A DNA stretch of 64,000 bases, from positions 11,185,501-11,249,500 of the forward strand of contig NC_092568.1 in the NCBI RefSeq assembly GCF_037975245.1, given 5' to 3'. Made by a program: the position numbers and the translations under genes. A model generated the notes under the pieces. That model saw only the letters and a program-made list of their open reading frames with translations. It was not told the origin of the DNA and made no database searches. Position 1 is the stretch's first letter, and every line of letters starts with the position of its first letter. Of the stretch, positions 63,301 through 64,000 are shown piece after piece. This DNA comes from Apostichopus japonicus. Its lineage: Eukaryota > Echinodermata > Holothuroidea > Aspidochirotida > Stichopodidae.

Positions 63301-64000
63301 GGAAAAATGAACTTACCGAAAGGGGGAAAAGGGTAAATATGAAAAGAAAATATGAAGAACAAGTCATTTCAATTGGTGCAGTTGAGAGTGCTGTAAATGC
63401 ACATTAAGAGAATGAAGTCCTTGCATATCATCCGAAAACATGTCAGATTAAATTGTTACGTACCTCTGAGACTGGAAACCTCAAATGCCATAGAAAATTA
63501 GGACTTGAAAAAGAAATACTCAAAAATACCTACTTTCACTGTACTGTCTTTCAGAGGCAGATGGTGCCATAAAAGTGAACATGCTTCCTCTGGTATAAAT
63601 ATATGCACTCTTCAAATTGGGTGTTGAATTTAAGGAGATATACTTCGCTCCTCTCTGACCTGTCTCCAATCTACATAAACTGCATGACTGGAACGATTTT
63701 AGCACTGCACCGCCCACTCTCTCTTCCTCCTAAATCTACCATTCTGAGTATTAACTGAATGACTTTCTACTGGCCTTTTCATTTCACTACTTTTGCCATT
63801 TGGTGATTGGCTTCTTATTTCTTTTGCACCATATTTTGTCCTGAAAGAAAGCATCTTCTTATTCTTTAAGCACTGTTTCACAGCGTTACTCTAATTCTCA
63901 GTGTTACTCTAAATTTATTAGTATTAAAGCAGTGCAGTTATTTCTCTACAAAGTCCCTCCTTGATAAAGTTTTAATTTAAATTTTCTTGATTAACTTGTT
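60318..64000. other. Presumed ERO1 intron / upstream region
   Basis: No ERO1 N-terminal exon found. Related low-complexity phrases recur at about 61980-62140 and 62610-62770: a G-run, then GCTTAGATGC..AATGGTGC, then CATTT. This suggests two copies of a dispersed repeat. Poly-G/C runs are at about 61991-62003, 62221-62230 and 62874-62883. A minus-strand open stretch at 63840-63699 preceded by TTTCTTTCAG is noted separately. Confidence 0.5.

Noticed and set aside
60400-64000. Search for the ERO1 exon with the outer shuttle cysteines (CxxxxC) and the signal peptide
   Set aside because: No segment in this interval on the minus strand matches it. It probably lies beyond the window.

Overview
This is AT-rich animal nuclear DNA. 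It has a spliced host gene with GT-AG introns, BEL/Pao and LINE retroelements, tRNA-derived SINEs, several satellites, and no bacterial-style operons. The repeat types (BEL/Pao, L1/Tx1-like and CR1/jockey-like LINEs, a U2-headed SINE-like element, a DUF7869-like transposase relative) suit a marine invertebrate, possibly an echinoderm or another non-vertebrate deuterostome. That placement is inference, and the sequence alone does not name the species.

The only host gene I recognise with confidence is ERO1 (endoplasmic reticulum oxidoreductin) on the minus strand. Ten coding exons between 60317 and 42351 join in frame to about 365 residues. They carry the ERO1 FAD-site blocks ([18 protein letters not shown]) and the active-site motif CVGCDKC. 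The signal peptide and the outer shuttle-cysteine exon must lie beyond the right edge. The two last exons exist twice: a gene-proximal pair (44460-44351 and 42447-42351) and a distal pair (30476-30367 and 26806-26710). The distal pair lies inside a duplicated block whose splice sites and reading frame are still intact. About 10.7 kb of transposable elements separates the two blocks.

Layout. 1-11.4 kb: intergenic DNA with microsatellites, a 104-bp tandem repeat, palindromes and a minus-strand BEL/Pao remnant (8.46-9.09 kb). 11.4-12.4 kb and 22.8-24.1 kb: the front and back parts of a broken transposase-like gene. Between them, at 14673-22494, is a foldback (long inverted repeat) element that carries a complete BEL/Pao retrotransposon (14768-21315). 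That retrotransposon has two 666-bp LTRs with no difference I could see and an uninterrupted gag-pol ORF. 24.25-25.28 kb: a 70-bp satellite with a strong palindrome in each unit. 25.9-30.8 kb: ERO1 3'-end duplicate A, with a 67-bp satellite in its intron. 30.8-41.5 kb: a decayed CR1/jockey-like LINE, a tRNA-derived SINE head, a 5'-truncated L1/Tx1-like LINE with a perfect 14-bp target duplication, three copies or fragments of a U2-snRNA-headed element, and (TA)n. 41.5-44.8 kb: duplicate B, the ERO1 3' end next to the upstream exons. 44.8-64 kb: the remaining ERO1 exons and introns, with minisatellites of 125, 33, 39, 144 and 28 bp, a SINE and a small TIR element.

The points most worth following up are the duplicated alternative-looking ERO1 3' ends, a 33-bp array that copies an ERO1 splice donor six times, the U2-headed element with a non-U2 structured body, and the nested BEL-in-foldback insertion.
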